Assembly (NCBI GenBank): GCA_026993275.1 | Contig: JALWUB010000197.1 | Coordinates: forward strand, 1-6,558 | DNA from: Robiginitomaculum sp. | GTDB taxonomy: Bacteria; Pseudomonadota; Alphaproteobacteria; Caulobacterales; Maricaulaceae | Length of the DNA stretch: 6,558 bases | Direction: 5' to 3' | Shown here: one piece after another, positions 5,690 to 6,558 of the stretch | Position numbering within the stretch: the first letter of the stretch is position 1 | Layout: the number at the start of each line of letters is the position of its first letter | Notes under the pieces: model-generated | What the model was told of the DNA's origin: nothing | The model's input: only the letters and a program-made list of their open reading frames with translations | Databases searched by the model: none | Program-made: the position numbers and the translations under genes

Positions 5690-6078
5690 GCAAACCCCGC
5701 AGCGCCATTTTCGTGCGCGGCCTGCGCGTCGATGCGGCCATTGGCGTGCACCCGCACGAACGCGACGGCACCCAGCCCGTGCTGATCGATGTGCGCCTTG
5801 ACCTGGGCCAGACGCCGCCGCCGGAAGCGGACCGCCTGGGCGAAACCATCGATTATGAAACCATCGCCAACAAGGCCAAGGCCCTGGCCCGCCAGGGGCA
5901 TGTGCAGCTCGTCGAAACCCTGGCCGAGCGGCTCGCCAGCTGGTGTCTTGAGGATACACGCGTGCGCAAGGTCATGGTGCGGATCGAAAAACCCAATGCC
6001 CTGGCCGCCGCCGATGCCGCCGGGGTGCAGATCACCCGCCTGCAGAGCCAGCACGGCAGGGCCGGCTCCAGACACTGA
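5686..6078 (+). CDS. folB: Dihydroneopterin aldolase
   Basis: This 130-residue protein has the usual FolB length. The enzyme cleaves 7,8-dihydroneopterin to 6-hydroxymethyl-7,8-dihydropterin and glycolaldehyde in folate synthesis, acting as a cytoplasmic ring-shaped oligomer. Visible motifs are IGVHPHERDGTQPVLIDV (19-36; Glu25), ETIDYETI (53-60; Tyr57), HVQLVETLAERLA (72-84; pterin-anchoring Glu77), VRIEKPNAL (98-106; catalytic Lys102) and AGVQITR (112-118). A FolX-type epimerase shares this fold, but the Glu/Tyr/Glu/Lys set and the VEKPxA-like motif favour FolB. ATG 5686 has GGAG seven bases upstream and overlaps the SDR stop as ATGA, so translation is probably coupled. folK, a frequent downstream neighbour, is absent: the next gene is convergent. 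Confidence 0.93.
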   Translation: MSKPRSAIFVRGLRVDAAIGVHPHERDGTQPVLIDVRLDLGQTPPPEADRLGETIDYETIANKAKALARQGHVQLVETLAERLASWCLEDTRVRKVMVRIEKPNALAAADAAGVQITRLQSQHGRAGSRH

Positions 6079-6090
6079 AATCATGGTCCG

Positions 6091-6110
6091 GCCTGGCTCT
6101 CAGTCCAGGC
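6091..6110. terminator. Hairpin at the convergent folB / NlpC-P60 junction
   Basis: GCCTGG (6091-6096) pairs with CCAGGC (6105-6110) around an 8-base loop. It begins 12 bases after the folB stop and overlaps the last codons of the opposing peptidase gene. No T-tract follows, so termination activity is inferred only from placement. Confidence 0.3.
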
Positions 6111-6558
6111 GCTTGATGGCGGTCACCGGGCCGCTGCTTTTGCCAATGCGCGCCACCGCGTCCTTGAGCGGCTCGCGCGCCACCTGCATGTGATGGGCAT
6201 TGGCGTGCAGCACGTCGCGCCCGTCCAGCATGATGCCCACATGGCCGCGCCAGAAGACCAGGTCGCCGCGGCGCAGGCCGTCAAGACGGCTGGTCACGGC
6301 AATTGCGCGGCCCAGCGCCTGTTCCTGCATGTCACTGTCGCGCGGCGCGGCAATGCCGCCAGCCTGCAGGGCGTTTTGCACCAGCGCCGAGCAGTCGAGC
6401 CCCAGGCTGGAGCGCCCGCCCCAGACATAGGGCGCATGCAGATAGAGCAATGCCGCATCGACCCAGTCGGCCACATGATGATCCAATGGCGCGCAATGCC
6501 CGGCAAACACCCAGCCGCCTTCGGGGGCAATCTGCAGATAACCGTTTTCTGCGCCCGC
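6100..6558 (-). CDS. NlpC/P60 family (C40) peptidase, C-terminal part
   Basis: The frame is open to the right edge, so only the last 152 residues are seen; the start and N-terminus lie outside. Numbered from the first visible residue, 1-25 (ENGYLQIAPEGGWVFAG) look like the end of a bacterial SH3-like domain. The papain-like NlpC/P60 domain follows: PYVWGGRSSLGLDCSALVQ (43-61) with catalytic Cys56, PRDSDMQ (72-78), RRGDLVFW (96-103), GHVGIM (105-110) with catalytic His106, and HANAHHM (118-124) supplying the third polar residue. Such enzymes cut the gamma-D-Glu to diamino-acid bond in peptidoglycan stem peptides. All active-site residues visible are intact. No signal peptide can be judged. The gene is convergent with folB, with 21 bases between the stop codons. 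Confidence 0.93.
   Translation of the reverse strand, partial: AGAENGYLQIAPEGGWVFAGHCAPLDHHVADWVDAALLYLHAPYVWGGRSSLGLDCSALVQNALQAGGIAAPRDSDMQEQALGRAIAVTSRLDGLRRGDLVFWRGHVGIMLDGRDVLHANAHHMQVAREPLKDAVARIGKSSGPVTAIKRLD

Noticed and set aside
4895..5959. Minus-strand 354-codon frame opposite the SDR and folB
   Set aside because: It has no motif and spans two genes with intact catalytic residues on the plus strand.

Overview
The window looks like a chromosomal housekeeping stretch from an alphaproteobacterium. The DNA is GC-rich, and the type of ThiE, a class IIA HAD protein with a DVWGV motif, a pterin reductase beside folB, and an NlpC/P60 peptidase with a GGRSSLGLDCS core are all typical of that class. 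The genus cannot be read from the sequence. I see no rRNA, tRNA, insertion sequence, phage gene or CRISPR array.

Layout, left to right. Bases 1-1663, minus strand: thiE (thiamine phosphate synthase), followed directly by a secreted Sel1-repeat protein that overlaps the thiE stop codon and runs off the left edge. Bases 1756-2616, plus strand: a HAD-like class IIA protein, divergent from thiE. Bases 2638-3771, minus strand: a hybrid sensor-kinase-like protein whose kinase half has lost its phospho-acceptor histidine and ATP-binding boxes but whose receiver domain is intact. Bases 3772-3956: an intergenic region with an AT-rich left part, dyad-symmetric elements and a possible leader ORF. Bases 3957-6078, plus strand: an apparent three-gene operon with 4-bp overlaps, made of a Ca2+/Na+ antiporter, a pteridine-reductase-type SDR and folB. 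Bases 6100-6558, minus strand: the C-terminal half of an NlpC/P60 peptidase, entering from the right edge.

How the genes work together: two cofactor pathways are represented, thiamine (thiE) and folate/pterin (the SDR and folB). The SDR carries the Asp-Tyr-Lys spacing of pteridine reductases rather than the usual Ser-Tyr-Lys, and its overlap with folB supports a pterin role. The antiporter is translationally tied to them although no biochemical link is obvious. The most unusual item is the degenerate hybrid kinase with its leader region. I found no clear multi-gene system of a new kind.
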